From assembly GCF_036785885.1 (NCBI RefSeq), contig NC_092317.1:808501-872500 (forward strand): a DNA stretch of 64,000 bases, in the 5' to 3' direction. Numbering within the stretch: position 1 is the stretch's first letter; the number at the start of each line of letters is the position of its first letter. Source of the DNA: Coffea arabica (lineage: Eukaryota; Streptophyta; Magnoliopsida; Gentianales; Rubiaceae). The position numbers were made by a program, and so were the translations under genes. The notes beneath the pieces are model-generated. The model saw only the letters and a list, made by a program, of their open reading frames with translations. It did no database searches and was not told the DNA's origin. This document shows, piece after piece, positions 37,787-50,300 of this stretch.

Positions 37787-38650
37787 TGTTGGAATATTAG
37801 TGTAGCCTACACGATCACATGATATTGTACCAATGTTCATTAATTACCTCACTAGTTCATGGAATAAATAACTACGTAAATAGATTTACGTTGATAGTTA
37901 CATAATCATTAGGATAGACAAATTTGAGGAAGTAGGGAGTCTTATATTCATTGTATGTGGATGTATTATATTTATTGTGATACTTTATCTGATAATTTCA
38001 GTGATTATTAAATTGTATCTTATCATTATATTTAACAAATGAAGTACGATAAGAATATTAAAATCTATCATTACGGGAGCGATTGTGACTCTACAAATAC
38101 TTTAGAGTTTCTAGTTTCTCTCACCACTCTGACATATGTTATTTTCACCCATCACTAAAATAATATAACAGAGAGTTAGTGAGAGAAGGTTAAATAGCAT
38201 AAGATTTATGGTTTACAACATTGGTGATCGAAAAGTTTGATGATAAAGAGTTGTGAAATTCTTCTCCAAAATGTCTCAAGGTACACCAATTTACAATTTA
38301 TTTCTTAATTTTAATTTACAAATCATACTAAAAACCTTGCTTCTTATGTCTAACAAGTGGCATTAGAGTTAGGTTAAAATTTATGACTTGTAAATTAATT
38401 ATGTCACACTTAATTTTGATTTATTTTGCAATAAAGTTTAAGACAAAATTCTTAGAGTTCAAAAATTTGGTTCGTTATTTTCGTACCACATATGCATGTT
38501 GACGGTCTTGATTTTGCTTCCGCTAACGATAACTGTTAAAATTTCAAGTAATGGAGGAACTCAATTTTCGATAAAATTTGTATGACGTATCGATGCTATT
38601 GACAATATTTTCACTAATTGTTATGGTTGGGTGATAGTTAGATGTCTTTA

Positions 38651-38689
<39 letters not shown>

Positions 38690-40350
38690 TTATTATGAAT
38701 CCCATGATTGATTGTCAAATGTCAACTATGCAATTGCTTATATCTGTACGACTTTAAGTGGCCTATTGCATGGGCCAAAAGAAAAGCTTGATTAATCATA
38801 TTATCGGACTTTGGGAATGGACATCGGTAAGAACACAAAAAACGACATAGACAATAATAATTTTCGGACCAATTAATTGACTCTTCTAGTCAGTTTGAAA
38901 CATGCACCAACTTGTGTTGTTAGTTGGCTTTGGATGGCGGAATTGGCAATGACTGAATAGAAGTTTTGCTTCCTAATTGATTATGAGAATCAATTAATTT
39001 CGTTTGGTCTGCCATATCTCTGATCCTTGGAAAAGTATTCAATATTATTATTAAAGGCTTAATTATTATCTTAATAACATCTAACCGCAAGAAATTAAGG
39101 AGAGTTAGATGTCTGTTTGGTTATAGTGCCCAAAATTTTTACTAATGGTTCTAAATGTAACCATATTATGTGCATTTTAATTACTTCTATGACATAAAAG
39201 ATTTTTGTGTATTAAAATAAAATTTGAATGCGTAAATGGTACTTGAACTAAAACATCATTTATGAGCAATTACATATGGCTGATAAATATGCTCTATTAC
39301 AATAACCTTAATATTCACGCTTTGAATTATGATGGTTGATTGGATAATTGATTGTATACTACTTTAATGGTTGCAGTAGTTTATGCCATAACGAACCATT
39401 TTTGAAACCCAAATTATTTAATGCACATATACTATTACTTCTTGTCTTCATAGTGTCCGTCGTCAACGACAATTGATATGTGCACAATTTTGGAAAGAAA
39501 GTTTTAATTTCTGTAGTCATGAGTTATTATATTATCCAAAGAAATATGATATCTCTATTAAAGTTGTAAGTGAATAATTGCTATCATTTACTATTGTTAG
39601 CATGACGTTGTTATTCTAGTCCAAAGGTAAAATACGATAATGCACTTGATTACTCTATATATGTATCTCATGGCTTGACTTGTATTCACAGCTATTACTC
39701 CAGCTTTAGTTTTAGGAATTGCAGCTAACATTCAGGAGTTGAATGGGTCCAATTTTTCTAATTGGTGTGACCAAGTGTTTATCACCTTGGATTGCCTAGA
39801 CTTAGATCTATACCTCTGTATTGATAAGCCTGCGTAGCCTACTCTTGAAAGCATCAAACAGGAAAGGATCATGTATGATAATTACGAATGGTTCAACCGA
39901 CTAAGTCTAATGATTATTAAGAGCAAAATTGTAAAACACATAAGGAAGTCAATTCCTGATTCTGATAGGGCTCGTGTGATTTTAGCATCAGTTGAGCAGC
40001 AATTTTAAACATCGGATAAAGTTTTGGCAAGTATCTTATGGCTATTTTGACAACTAAGAAATATAATGCAGTGAGTGGTATTCGTGAACATATTATGAAA
40101 TTGAATTGCTGAACAATTTAAGGGTATGAATGTGACTATTTTTGAGTCATTTTTGGTGCAATACGATCAAATGAACTAAAGCAGAAAGTTGAAAGCAGAA
40201 GCTCAAAAGAGTTGGCAACCTCATAATCTCATAATTGTGGAACTGTTCATAGCCCGGTACAGATAAGAAGGAATCGTCATAGTTAACAGTTGAACCCTGT
40301 TGAGGACCATCAACAGTCCCGACACAAACAACAACATTAGACTATACACG
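37787..40350 (+). mobile_element. Ty1/copia retrotransposon remnant (5' LTR, primer site, gag part)
   Basis: A decayed fossil. The probable 5' LTR (37787-38355, about 570 bp) runs from TGTTGG to CTAACA. A primer-binding-site-like word, TGGCATTAGAG, follows at 38358, close to the initiator-Met-tRNA complement common in copia elements. A gag-like region at about 39730-40030 translates in part as ELNGSNFSNWCDQVF, typical of copia gag. Protease, integrase, reverse transcriptase and a 3' LTR were not found, so the element is truncated and clearly broken. It looks old; with no second LTR its age cannot be estimated. Confidence 0.7.
38656..38688. repeat. (TA)n microsatellite
   Basis: Simple TA repeat inside the copia remnant. 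Confidence 0.85.
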
Positions 40351-40389
40351 TATAGAATAATTGAAGAAGAATCTTTTCAAACCATCAAA

Positions 40390-41040
40390 TAAACTAAGGG
40401 TGGCAACTCTCGATGACACGCAAAAATACGATTCGAATCTAATACGAAATTAACGGGTATGAATTTACTTTTCACGGATTCGGATCAAATTCACGTTAGT
40501 CTCGAATGACCCGCTAAGCAAACAGATCCAACTCAAGTCAACACGAGTTGACCCGTCTAATCCGTTTAATATGTAATTTTATAATTTAATTAATAAATTA
40601 GAGGCATAAATAAATAAAAAGAAAGCTAACTAAAATTATAAATTAGTATTACGGGAACATAATCATGATATTATACGAAAATAAGGTATTTTATTTGTGA
40701 AAGTGTCATAGTTTTGTTTTTATGCATGATTTTTTTTTGTATAAAAAGAAAAATAAAAAAATTACTACTAGATTGGATTGCAATTTTCTATATTCTCATG
40801 GAAACTCCATTAATAAAAAAAAAAACCACCATACTACTAAAGTGAGAAGGTTTAAAAAAATAAAAAGAAAGTTAAAGTAAATGAGTTATTCAGGTCGGGT
40901 TCTAGTATCTCGCGAAATTAACGAGTCACGTTCGGATCACGAAAGTTAACCCATTTAAAATTTCAGATCGAATTCGGATTGACTTGTTATCTAGAATACT
41001 TGAGTTTCAACCCGACCCATCAACCCACGGCCTAATCTGA
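40390..41040. repeat. Interspersed repeat with partly inverted ends, class unclear
   Basis: Both ends are rich in words such as ACCCGT, CGGATTCGGATC, GAAATTAACGGG (left) and GGGTCGGGTTCTAG, GAAATTAACGAGTCACG, CAACCCGACCCATCAACC (right), partly in inverted orientation, around an AT-rich core. This style is familiar from plant DNA-transposon derivatives. Exact ends and target duplication were not determined. Confidence 0.4.
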
Positions 41041-42538
41041 TTGTGACTCCTAATAAACAATACTTGGATAACCAGACGTAAAAAAAGATAACCAGACGTA
41101 AAGTATGAGACCGTGATTTCGTATTTATTCTAAAGAAAAATGGAAAATGAAAGTTAAAAAATGGAGTCGGGGATTGACTAGTCAGCAGTTGTTCACTTGT
41201 ACTTGGATCATTAATCACCATGAGTTTGCCATTTTTCAACCTCTGGAGTTAAAAGTGTTTGGGTTCTGACCACTCAATTACTCATTTCAGTCTGTTCTTC
41301 ACTCCATTGTTGAAACTTTTTCTTTGTCTCTCCACTCTAGAAACTTGGAGGCAAGTACACAACATTTGGTGCAATACTATCTTGCTTTTGGTATTAACGG
41401 TAAATAAATGGTTTGATCAGTCTTCTCATAAACCCATTGCTCAATTTCTTACTTTCTCCAGAGTGGTATCAGTATTTATCTAGCGTATCAGTAATGAGCG
41501 AGCATCTTGTGTTCTTCTCAGTATTGTGCCCGTCATCAACCTGGGGCAGCATGGTTATGGATCACCAATTAAAAATATAAATCTTTGCTTTTCTTAAGTT
41601 TCTTGGAGCATTTCTGTATGAAAGTAGCTAGCTAGCTTTCAAGTGGCAAACTTGGCAGTCAGTATCAACTTTACCAATAACGAAGATATTGGGATGCTGA
41701 AATTCAGTTGCTTTGTTAGTGTTGTATCGATTTATTCAGCAATTCAGCATCTTGTTTTGCTTCCAAACTGGTTTGGATCATCCATTTTGAGTGCTACATA
41801 TCAACTTTAAATAACTTTAGATATAGATAATAATTATATTATTTTAATTAAAAAAAAACTTTAGACATAGACATGCTGAAACAATGGCTTTATTGGCAGT
41901 TGTCTGATTTCATTTGTTAGTCAATATCAAGCTTTTATCTGCTTCTTACTACTTTGTGTCTTCCTTTTTAGAGTATTAAGTTGAGGAGACAAGTACATGG
42001 CGTAGTTTCTGAAATTCAAGGATGAAAATCTGTGATTCCATTTGAAGTTGGTAGTTTAAAAGATTGTTCTGACTGGATATGCTCGTAATATGGACAAGCG
42101 TTTTTTTTGGTCAATCTGAGTTTTGTTTAGGGATGCTAATTGGCAATTAGGAGTGAAACTTTATTTTGTGGTAGCCGATTTGCAAAGCACAAAATTTAAC
42201 TGATTATTTCGTGGTAGCCAATTGGTTTCATCTGATTGCGATGATTGCAGCAAGCAAGGACTTGCACTTACTTCTGTTTCCATATATACTCTAAGCTAGT
42301 AGGGAGCAGTGTAATTATTTGCACCATGTTGAATTAAGCCTATTCATGTAAATGAGAAAGTGGGTTGATAATTCAGACTGTCAGACGTGAAAGATGAACA
42401 AGTATTTGTCATCTTATTTGCTTGAAGTATGTCAAAATCTACTGATCCTTTTAACATCAAGCACATGGAAATAATGTAATGTCAGTTGCCATGAATTGCA
42501 TTATGAGAAGTTGTTCTGATTTTTTTTTTAAAGGATAT
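41041..42538. other. Intergenic and 5' flank of the hydroxy-acid oxidase gene
   Basis: Starts with a short repeated phrase (GATAACCAGACGTAAA twice at about 41069-41103). The remainder probably contains the promoter and 5' UTR, perhaps with a leader intron, which I could not place. Confidence 0.45.
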
Positions 42539-45500
42539 ATGGCTGCTGAACCAGTAAATGTCACAGAATTTCAAGAACTCGCAAGGCAAGCCCTTCCAAA
42601 GATGTATTATGACTACTATGCTGGTGGTGCTGAGGACCAGTATACACTTAAGGAAAATGTGGAAGCATTTCACAGAATAAAGTAGGTGTATTTGCAGTTG
42701 CTCAGTATCTGCAAGCTATGACAGGTTTTTAACATGAATTTTGCATCACTTCAGCATCCTGCCAAGAGTTCTTGTGGATGTCAGCAAAATAGACATTTCA
42801 ACTAGTATTTTGGGCTATAGAACTTCAGCACCCCTTATGATTGCCCCAACTGGCGGGCATAAATTGGCACACCCTGAAGGTGTGTGTATTTCTTCACCAG
42901 TTTGTCATGGAACTTGGTGTATTTCTAAGTTGACTATTAAAACTGTTTTTTTCCAGGGGAAGTTGCAACTGCCAGAGCAGCAGCAGCATGTGACACCATT
43001 ATGGTATTCATTTTTTGAAGGGTGCGATTGATTTTAATATGAACTCTAGGTTTTAACACTTTTTTGTCAATATCAGGCTGTGTCCTTCTCGTCTTCCCGC
43101 CCATTGGAGGAGGTTGCTTCAAGCTGCAATGCCATCCGCTTCTTTCAACTATATGTATCCATCCTTCCTTGTCTACTAAGATCTTATTGTTTTTCTAAAA
43201 GATTTCTAATGTCCAAGTGGGAAATATTTGGTTATGCTATTGCTTTAGGAGTTGATTCAGGTTTGGTCTTCTTCTCTTATTAGGTTTACAAAAGGCGGGA
43301 TATAACTGCTCTACTGGTACGAAGGGCGGAAAGAAGTGGATTCAAGGCTGTCATCCTTACTGCTGATACCCCTAGACTTGGTCGGAGAGAGGCTGACATA
43401 AAAAACAAGTGAGTAACATGAATATATGCCATTTTCTCAAGTAGAATCTTTGTCACAGTTTACTTTGATTTGCACAAAACATAGACGTGCTTTTTCTCAT
43501 CGCATATTTGACCCTTTTAGCATAATCATTCTTGCAGGATGATTGCACCTCCAGTGAGAAATTTTGACGGTCTCATTTCAACTGATGTTGTTACTGTAAG
43601 TGCAAAAAAATCTGTAGCTAGTGTTAGTAATCTAATTAGCTGGAAAGAGAATCAGAGTAATAGATGGGAGGCATAGTTCAGAAAAGAAAAAGAGCAACCT
43701 TTCCAAATTCGTTGATTTTATTTTTGAAGATAGATGCATCAGAAATTTTAGCAGGAATTCTCGCTGTATGATTAAGTTCATGAAGATGGATCATATTTTT
43801 TTTGACTTCTACTTACCAAATTCAATATTAAAAAAAAAAAACAGAAAAACATTCATTCTTGGGTTTTTAGGTCTCTTAAGTCTAACTATTATCTGGGAAT
43901 GTTGCATAAATGACACCTTTGATGGACTTCCGTGGATACATGATAAGGTGATTTTTAATTTGTTAATCAAGTTTCTTTTCTCCATCTTCTGCTTTGCAAG
44001 TTCTGTATCATATGCAGAATCCGGTCTTTAGATACAGTAGAATCATGTGTGCTTTTATGCGCTAGAAATCTTCAAGTTGCGGTAGCACATCCCATTAGTT
44101 CTTCCAGTGTCGTTTCACATATCTCCCTAGTTATGTACATAGTTCTTCTTTATGTTGATTATTGATGTGGTTTCTTTTTATTTTTCTCTTAAGGATAAAG
44201 GTTCAAAACTCGCAGCTTATGCATCTGCTATGTTGGATGCTTCTGTCTGTTGGAAGGTATTAACTACATGCATTTCTGGTTTTGCTTCAGAAGCATTAGT
44301 CTTGGAGTGTACACCCTCTGTTCCAACATCCAAGAAACTTGTAACCCACTTGATGAGTATGACAAACTATAGTTGTTGAGTGAACTATTGCTTGTCTGGA
44401 TCACACCTTTTGCAGGATATAACATGGTTAAAGTCCATTACAAATTTGCCCATTCTGATCAAGGGCGTACTCACTCCTGAGGATGGTAAGCTTAAAACTC
44501 CCCTATTGATTTCCTGCATTCCTATAGATATGTGCATTCTGAAACATCAGAATGAACATGTTTTGCATAATTTTCCTACTTCCATATGTCCATCAAGGTG
44601 CTTCTGATGTAATCACCACTGCCACCTCTATAACGTAATAGCCAGAGATTAGTACCACTGACATCCTAATTCTTCTGTTATCTGATCAAAGCTGGTCTTG
44701 GAATTTGGATATCCTATTCATGAGTCAATCTGCTTTAAGGTTGCAAATTCATCACTCCAATGACACACAATAGGTTACAACGTCACATATGGTAAAAAGT
44801 CCTTGCAGTTTTTTTTCAATTTCTCTGTTGTAAAAATGCTATTGTTACAGCAATAAAAGCTTTGGAAGTAGGAGTTTCAGGCATCATTGTCTCTAATCAT
44901 GGAGCTCGGCAGCTAGATTATTCTCCAGCTACTATAAGTGTTTTGGAAGAGGTAGGTACATTAAGCTCATACGTCTGATGGTTTTATGCGTCTGTACTTC
45001 ATGGATAGAAGTTTTAGCCCATTTTAAAGTATTCCAAATTATTGGTGATGGTTGTGCACTGAGAAAAGAGTATGATACTGTGTTTTAACTTCTAGTGTTC
45101 GACCAGAAATACCTTACGATGTTTTAAGTATAAGTGTTTTGTCTAACTCTGTTTTGTTATTTACAGAGTTTAATCTACTTTTTAACTCTGAATGTTTCTC
45201 TCCAGAAACATGTATGATTTATTACGTTTGTCAAATGTTGGTGATCAGCAAAAGGTATTGCATTAGATTTATGCTAAAGAAATGATTTTTCAAGAATGAC
45301 TGAAACTTGATCTAGACTCCAAAATCCCAATGGCTCTTCTTTGTCGCTGTTTATCCAAAGCTCTGAGTTGTTTTGGCGTGTACTCGCCCATTCTTGAAAG
45401 ATAAAAGGCAGTTCCAGATGTTTGTAGATAAGAGGATAGGACTACTTTGAAGTGTGGTACTTTTAATTAAACAGGAGGTGTTGCGCTATGTCAATTCTCT

Positions 45501-46068
45501 TTGATCACTAACAGAACAGTGTCTTTACACATTATCCCCCAACTGTACCATTCATAAGATTCAGAAATTTGATCTGTATCATCCTATCCTCTTGCACCGG
45601 GTGGCCATTAGTAGTTGGTGTAACATCTTGTGCGTTTGTGCGTCATACGATTTTAGGTGGTTGAAGCTGTTCAAGGGAAAATTCCTGTTCTGCTTGATGG
45701 AGGTGTGAGGCGAGGGACGGACATATTCAAGGCCTTGGCCCTTGGTGCACAAGCTGTTATGGTAAAATTTGTTTTATCATTTAATTCGTCTTAAACTGAT
45801 AAGCACCACTTCTCTCCTGTTGTACGTGTCGCCATGCATTTTCTTGCAAATATGAAGTATCCTCAGTATGCTTGGAATTGTGCTATAGATTGGAAGGCCA
45901 GTTCTCTTTGGGTTGGCAGCAAAGGGAGAATATGGGGTGAAGAGAGTCATTAACATGCTGAAGGAGGAGCTAGAGCTAAGCATGGCCCTTGCTGGAACTT
46001 GTACAGTGAAGGACATCACTCGAGGCCACGTGAGGACGCAACATGATAGACTGCTATGCAAAATCTAA
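42539..46068 (+). CDS. (S)-2-hydroxy-acid oxidase, peroxisomal (HAOX/GLO-like)
   Basis: FMN enzyme oxidising 2-hydroxy acids to 2-oxo acids with H2O2 release. Eleven exons: 42539-42681, 42755-42879, 42957-43003, 43077-43154, 43284-43408, 43538-43595, 44194-44256, 44416-44485, 44851-44951, 45657-45761 and 45889-46068; 364 aa. The N-terminus [20 protein letters not shown] resembles the HAOX branch more than leaf glycolate oxidase. Catalytic residues are kept: Y26, Y131, D159, K229, H253 and R256 ([10 protein letters not shown]). Oddities are the FMN loop [13 protein letters not shown] (glycolate oxidase has PTAMQKMAHP) and [12 protein letters not shown] where glycolate oxidase has SSWATSSVEEVA, so the pocket Trp108 position is Ser110. 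The protein ends CKI, a plausible weak peroxisomal signal in place of SML/ARL. Substrate preference is not predictable from sequence. Confidence 0.92.
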
Positions 46069-47381
46069 GAATTTGTTCAACCGCATTCCTTTACTGTGTT
46101 TTGGGGTGTAGTAGCTTCAAATGTCCATGTTTTCTTGTCAAACAAATTTTGCAGGACTATGTGCTTGCATTATAAACTGCTGGGAAGTCTCAGCTAATTC
46201 TCGGGTAACTAACTGGGCGGTGGAATGCATGGATTTGTCCTTTACTTTCTCTGATAAATGAAAGGAAGCAAATGGATTTTCAAGACAAATGGAATCCTTG
46301 GATGTGTTCAGCATTTGCCTACGAAGTTGAGAAATTGCAAATAGTAAAGAAGAAATTTGGGGTTCATAGGTAATTAATTAGAAACAAAAACAGTTGAAGA
46401 CGCAGAGGCCTCCCTTTTTTTTTGTTTTTTTTTTCTATGAAACAGTGAGTGAGGGGCTCGGAGATCCGGAAGCGTGTTTTTTTTTTCTTTTGCTCCGTCT
46501 TATTTTGTCTTCTGTGCTTTGCTTCCGATGCATCTGGTGCTTTGGTGCTCTCCTTCAGACAGAAAATTTCATCTTCGAATTAGTATTAATAACTTGCAAG
46601 TTTAACCCTAACATTTTAGATGACGTAAAACAAATTAAGTACATCTGACGTTGCATCCATGTATTCCGCAATTCTTCATCCCTTCCTAGTAGTTGTAGCG
46701 GGAAATATGAAGGTACATAGGATATGATAGACCAACACGAAAAGGCACCGTGATCGTGAGTCTTGGGACCGTTTTGTATTGGATCAATGGTTATAGACGC
46801 CAGTACTGCCTATCTAATGTGTATAACACGATACAAGAAACTTGTCAAAGGAAGAAAATTTTAAAGATTTCAAGATTTTGTTTTGAGTAACTATAGTAAT
46901 TAGAATGGTCAATTAATCGCAATGATTAACACTTGTTATTTGCCTGAAAAGATTAGAACAAACATTTGAAAATACCGTCCAATAACCAAAGCACCACTTG
47001 TTATTTGCCTGAAAAGATTAGAACAAACATTTGACAATACCGTCCAATAACCAAAGCACTTTTCTATACTTACAAATTCTTGTTGCTGCAGAATTTTAAG
47101 TTTCCTGCAAGCAATAAATTGTAATTAGAAGTGTTATTTTGAGAAACTAAAGGTGCTAATACACCAAGACTGAACATACTTGTAAAAACTAAGATGACTA
47201 CTAATATACATACATATAATCGTACAAATTTTACAAGGCACCACAATACGACATCAGGCATAGACACTACACGCCAAGTAACAACAATATTGCCAATCAG
47301 ATATGCTGCTAAGGAGCTGAGGTGGACCAAGGCAGCTAAAAGAAACCGCCAGGGAATCAAAATCAAAATCTCCACATTCTT
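46069..47381. other. Convergent 3' flanks of the HAOX-like and PHL-like genes
   Basis: No further gene recognised. Contains the 65-bp tandem duplication listed separately. Confidence 0.55.
46931..47060. repeat. Two-copy tandem duplication, 65-bp unit
   Basis: ACTTGTTATTTGCCTGAAAA starts at 46931 and again at 46996. The two 65-bp copies differ at about one base (TTTGAAAAT versus TTTGACAAT), so the duplication is recent. Confidence 0.95.
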
Positions 47382-50300
47382 CTATGCATTATTAACTGAA
47401 TTACTCTTGTTGACACCTTGCAGCTCCATGGGAGAATTAGCGATGCTACTGACAGAACCCAGAGTCTGAGAACTCAGTTGAGGGCTTGCTGGGCAAGCTT
47501 CTGGATTACCAGCACTCATGGTATGTATAGCCCCTGAACTTAGTTGTGGGCTCATTGGAGTTCTCTGACTCATTTGCTGTGGGCTGGCCTGCTGTTGCTG
47601 CTGCTGCTGGTTAGTCTGTTGATTTATTTGCTGTGGCATTCCCATATTAGATGGTGAACCTACCTGTGGAGGAGAAGCAACAGCCTGCAGAGGTGAAGCA
47701 GTTTCTTGTTGTTGCTGTAATTGCTGTTGCTGTTGTTGAAGCTGTTGCTGCTGTTGCAACTGTTGCAACTGTTGCAACTGCTGCTGCTGCTGCTGGTGGG
47801 TCATGTAAGGAGTCATCCCAGTCATTAACTTTGGTGGACCCATTTGTCCCATAGTTCTTTGCATAGGATTGAGGTTGCCTCGAGCAGGACCTAGCATTGA
47901 AAGACCCGTAGCTCCAGCATGCATCTGCCTAGCTCCAGTAATACCACTAATACTGGATTGAGGACCAGTAATACCACTAATACTGGATTGAGGACCGGTA
48001 ATACCACTAATACTTGATTGAGGGCCACTCAGCATGTTCACTCTATTTTGTGCCATCCTTATCTTTGTTTGCATCAGAGCAGCTTGTGCTGGAGTAAGAG
48101 CCCCAGAGCGTAACTGTTGGCTAATTGTGTTGCTTATAGTTGAAGCTGGGCTAAGATTCATTGGATTCTGAGCCAAGTTGCCCATTCCTGCAATAGATGG
48201 CATTGGTGCTGAAATTCCTGCTCCACCAACTCCCCGTACACCTGCCATGCCCAGGCCTCCAAGCCCAACCATGTTATTTGCCATGTTTCCCATACCTATA
48301 GTTCCAAGACCCATCATCATTTTCCTCTGCATCTGCTGCTGCTGCTGCTGCTGTTGTTGCTGTTGTGGCTGCAGCTGCTGCTGCTGGTGTTGCAGCATCT
48401 GAAGTTGGAGGGGTGAAGGTTTATTTGCCATGTGATTGCCCAACTGCATATTGGAATTCTGCCCCATAGTATTCAACATTGGATTAGCAGCAAGCATGAG
48501 GGGTGATCTTTGGAGCTGCTGCTGCTGCATCAACTGATGTTGACTCTGCAGTTGCTGCTGCTGCAAAGTTGGTAGTGGGTCAGGTTGCTGTGGCCTGGAT
48601 GGCATTGAAGTCCCAGGCAGAAGCCCTTGGGAGATATGTACTCCCTGTACATTCGCAGGAGCTAGCATTCTCGGTGCTTGTAAATTATTGGATGGATTCA
48701 ATGACAGAGCTCCACTGTTTGATGGCTTACTACTGTCATTTGATGGAGGACCTGAAACTCCTGCTGGATACTGCTGCATTTCAGCAGGATTATTAGGAAG
48801 AACTCCTGGAGCACTAGGTTGGTTGCTTGAGGCACTCGTTGTTGGAATTGGTTTTGGTTGGACAAGATCTTCAACAAGATATCCTTCACGTATCATCTGG
48901 ATAAAGGATGAGATCATTACAAGACAAGGAAGAAGAAAAAGAGAGTGATATGAACATTAGAAGTAACGTACCAGTGAACAGAATTGTGCTGCAAGCAAAT
49001 CTGCCGTGTGCTGTTACAATTACCATACAATTGATGTCAGAACTACTACAAAACAATCTACAAAGGCACAGAGATGCTATTTTGTCTCTGGTGGACTAAA
49101 GGATGGAAAGAAAATTCAGCTGGTGCAGATGAAATGTGAAGAATCAGTACTCAAACAACTAGCCACTTAGCATAAGGAACTACTACAAGGAAATCTATCG
49201 CGGAAAACTTTTGGCGTGTGCGACCGGGATTTCAGCAGCTTAAAAAGGTAGGAACAGCCCCCGAGTTCTATGAGCAGGACCTAGTTTTATTGGTTCTGAA
49301 CATGTGATCTTTATACACCTCTGGGCATATAAATTTCCCACCCCCCCCCTTTTTTTTAATACGCCTACAGGTATAAAATGGTTTTTTTAATTTTCCTTTT
49401 TTCCCTTCTTCTTGTTCTTCCTTCAACATTTTCATTTTCTACTTCCTGTTTCTCCTCCTTGATTTAGGGTGTTTCATTAGTTCAACCATGAAAGGAAATG
49501 CACAGGCTAGCAGAGGAGGAAAGCCAACTGATTCTTAAACCACAGTAATGAGAAGTATGCAATACATAATTGTTTAATAAGAATAAGATATTCGGACTTC
49601 GGTATCATTCCAAATAGGGGCAAGGCAGGCAGACAGCTGAGGGAAAGGAATAAACACCCAGATTGAAAGATAATCCTGAAACTCACCGTGTTGGGTAAGG
49701 TAGGAAGGTAGTCTTCCGCAGCCAAGTACTGGGCATCTTCTATCTCTCCAATATGAATTGCTACAGTACCATCATTCGGCTTCTCTGACATGATCAATCT
49801 AGTCCGAGCCTTGGGCACAATAGAATAACCATTCCCTGACGGATATAATTTGTAAGCAAAAGGATCAATCAGATCAACACCCACAGTAAAGATCAAAATC
49901 TAAAACTCCAGTCCCAACAAACCTTGAACTATGCGCTCTGTCAGCATAAAATTTAACACCCTCGTCTTGCAAACATTCATGTTCCCACCTGCAAGTGAGG
50001 TTGACAATGGCATTTTACGTGACTCATCCTTGAAGTTTTCATTGCTTGAATCATTTGAGAGAAGAGCCAACAGCTGCTGAGCAGGGAATACATTCGTTTT
50101 CCTCATAGGGTACTCATCCACCTTACTCTTTTTGCAATTAAGTTGGAATCTGAAAATATCAGCAAATCCCAAAAACAAAGATTTTTGAGTGATTGACACG
50201 AAAATTTCCTCACAAGTACTCCGAAAATTAAGCAAACATAATTGTTGATCAAAGAAGAGTGAAGTTAAGGACATTTAACATAAATAAGAACTAAAAGCAT

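Noticed and set aside
42479-42685. Upstream ATG/TTG at 42479 as the HAOX start
   Set aside because: The family N-terminus starts at [11 protein letters not shown] (ATG 42539); the upstream residues are not conserved and follow a poly-T tract.
48178-48402. Cys-rich open frame on the plus strand
   Set aside because: It is the antisense reading of the CAG-rich polyQ codons of the PHL-like gene.
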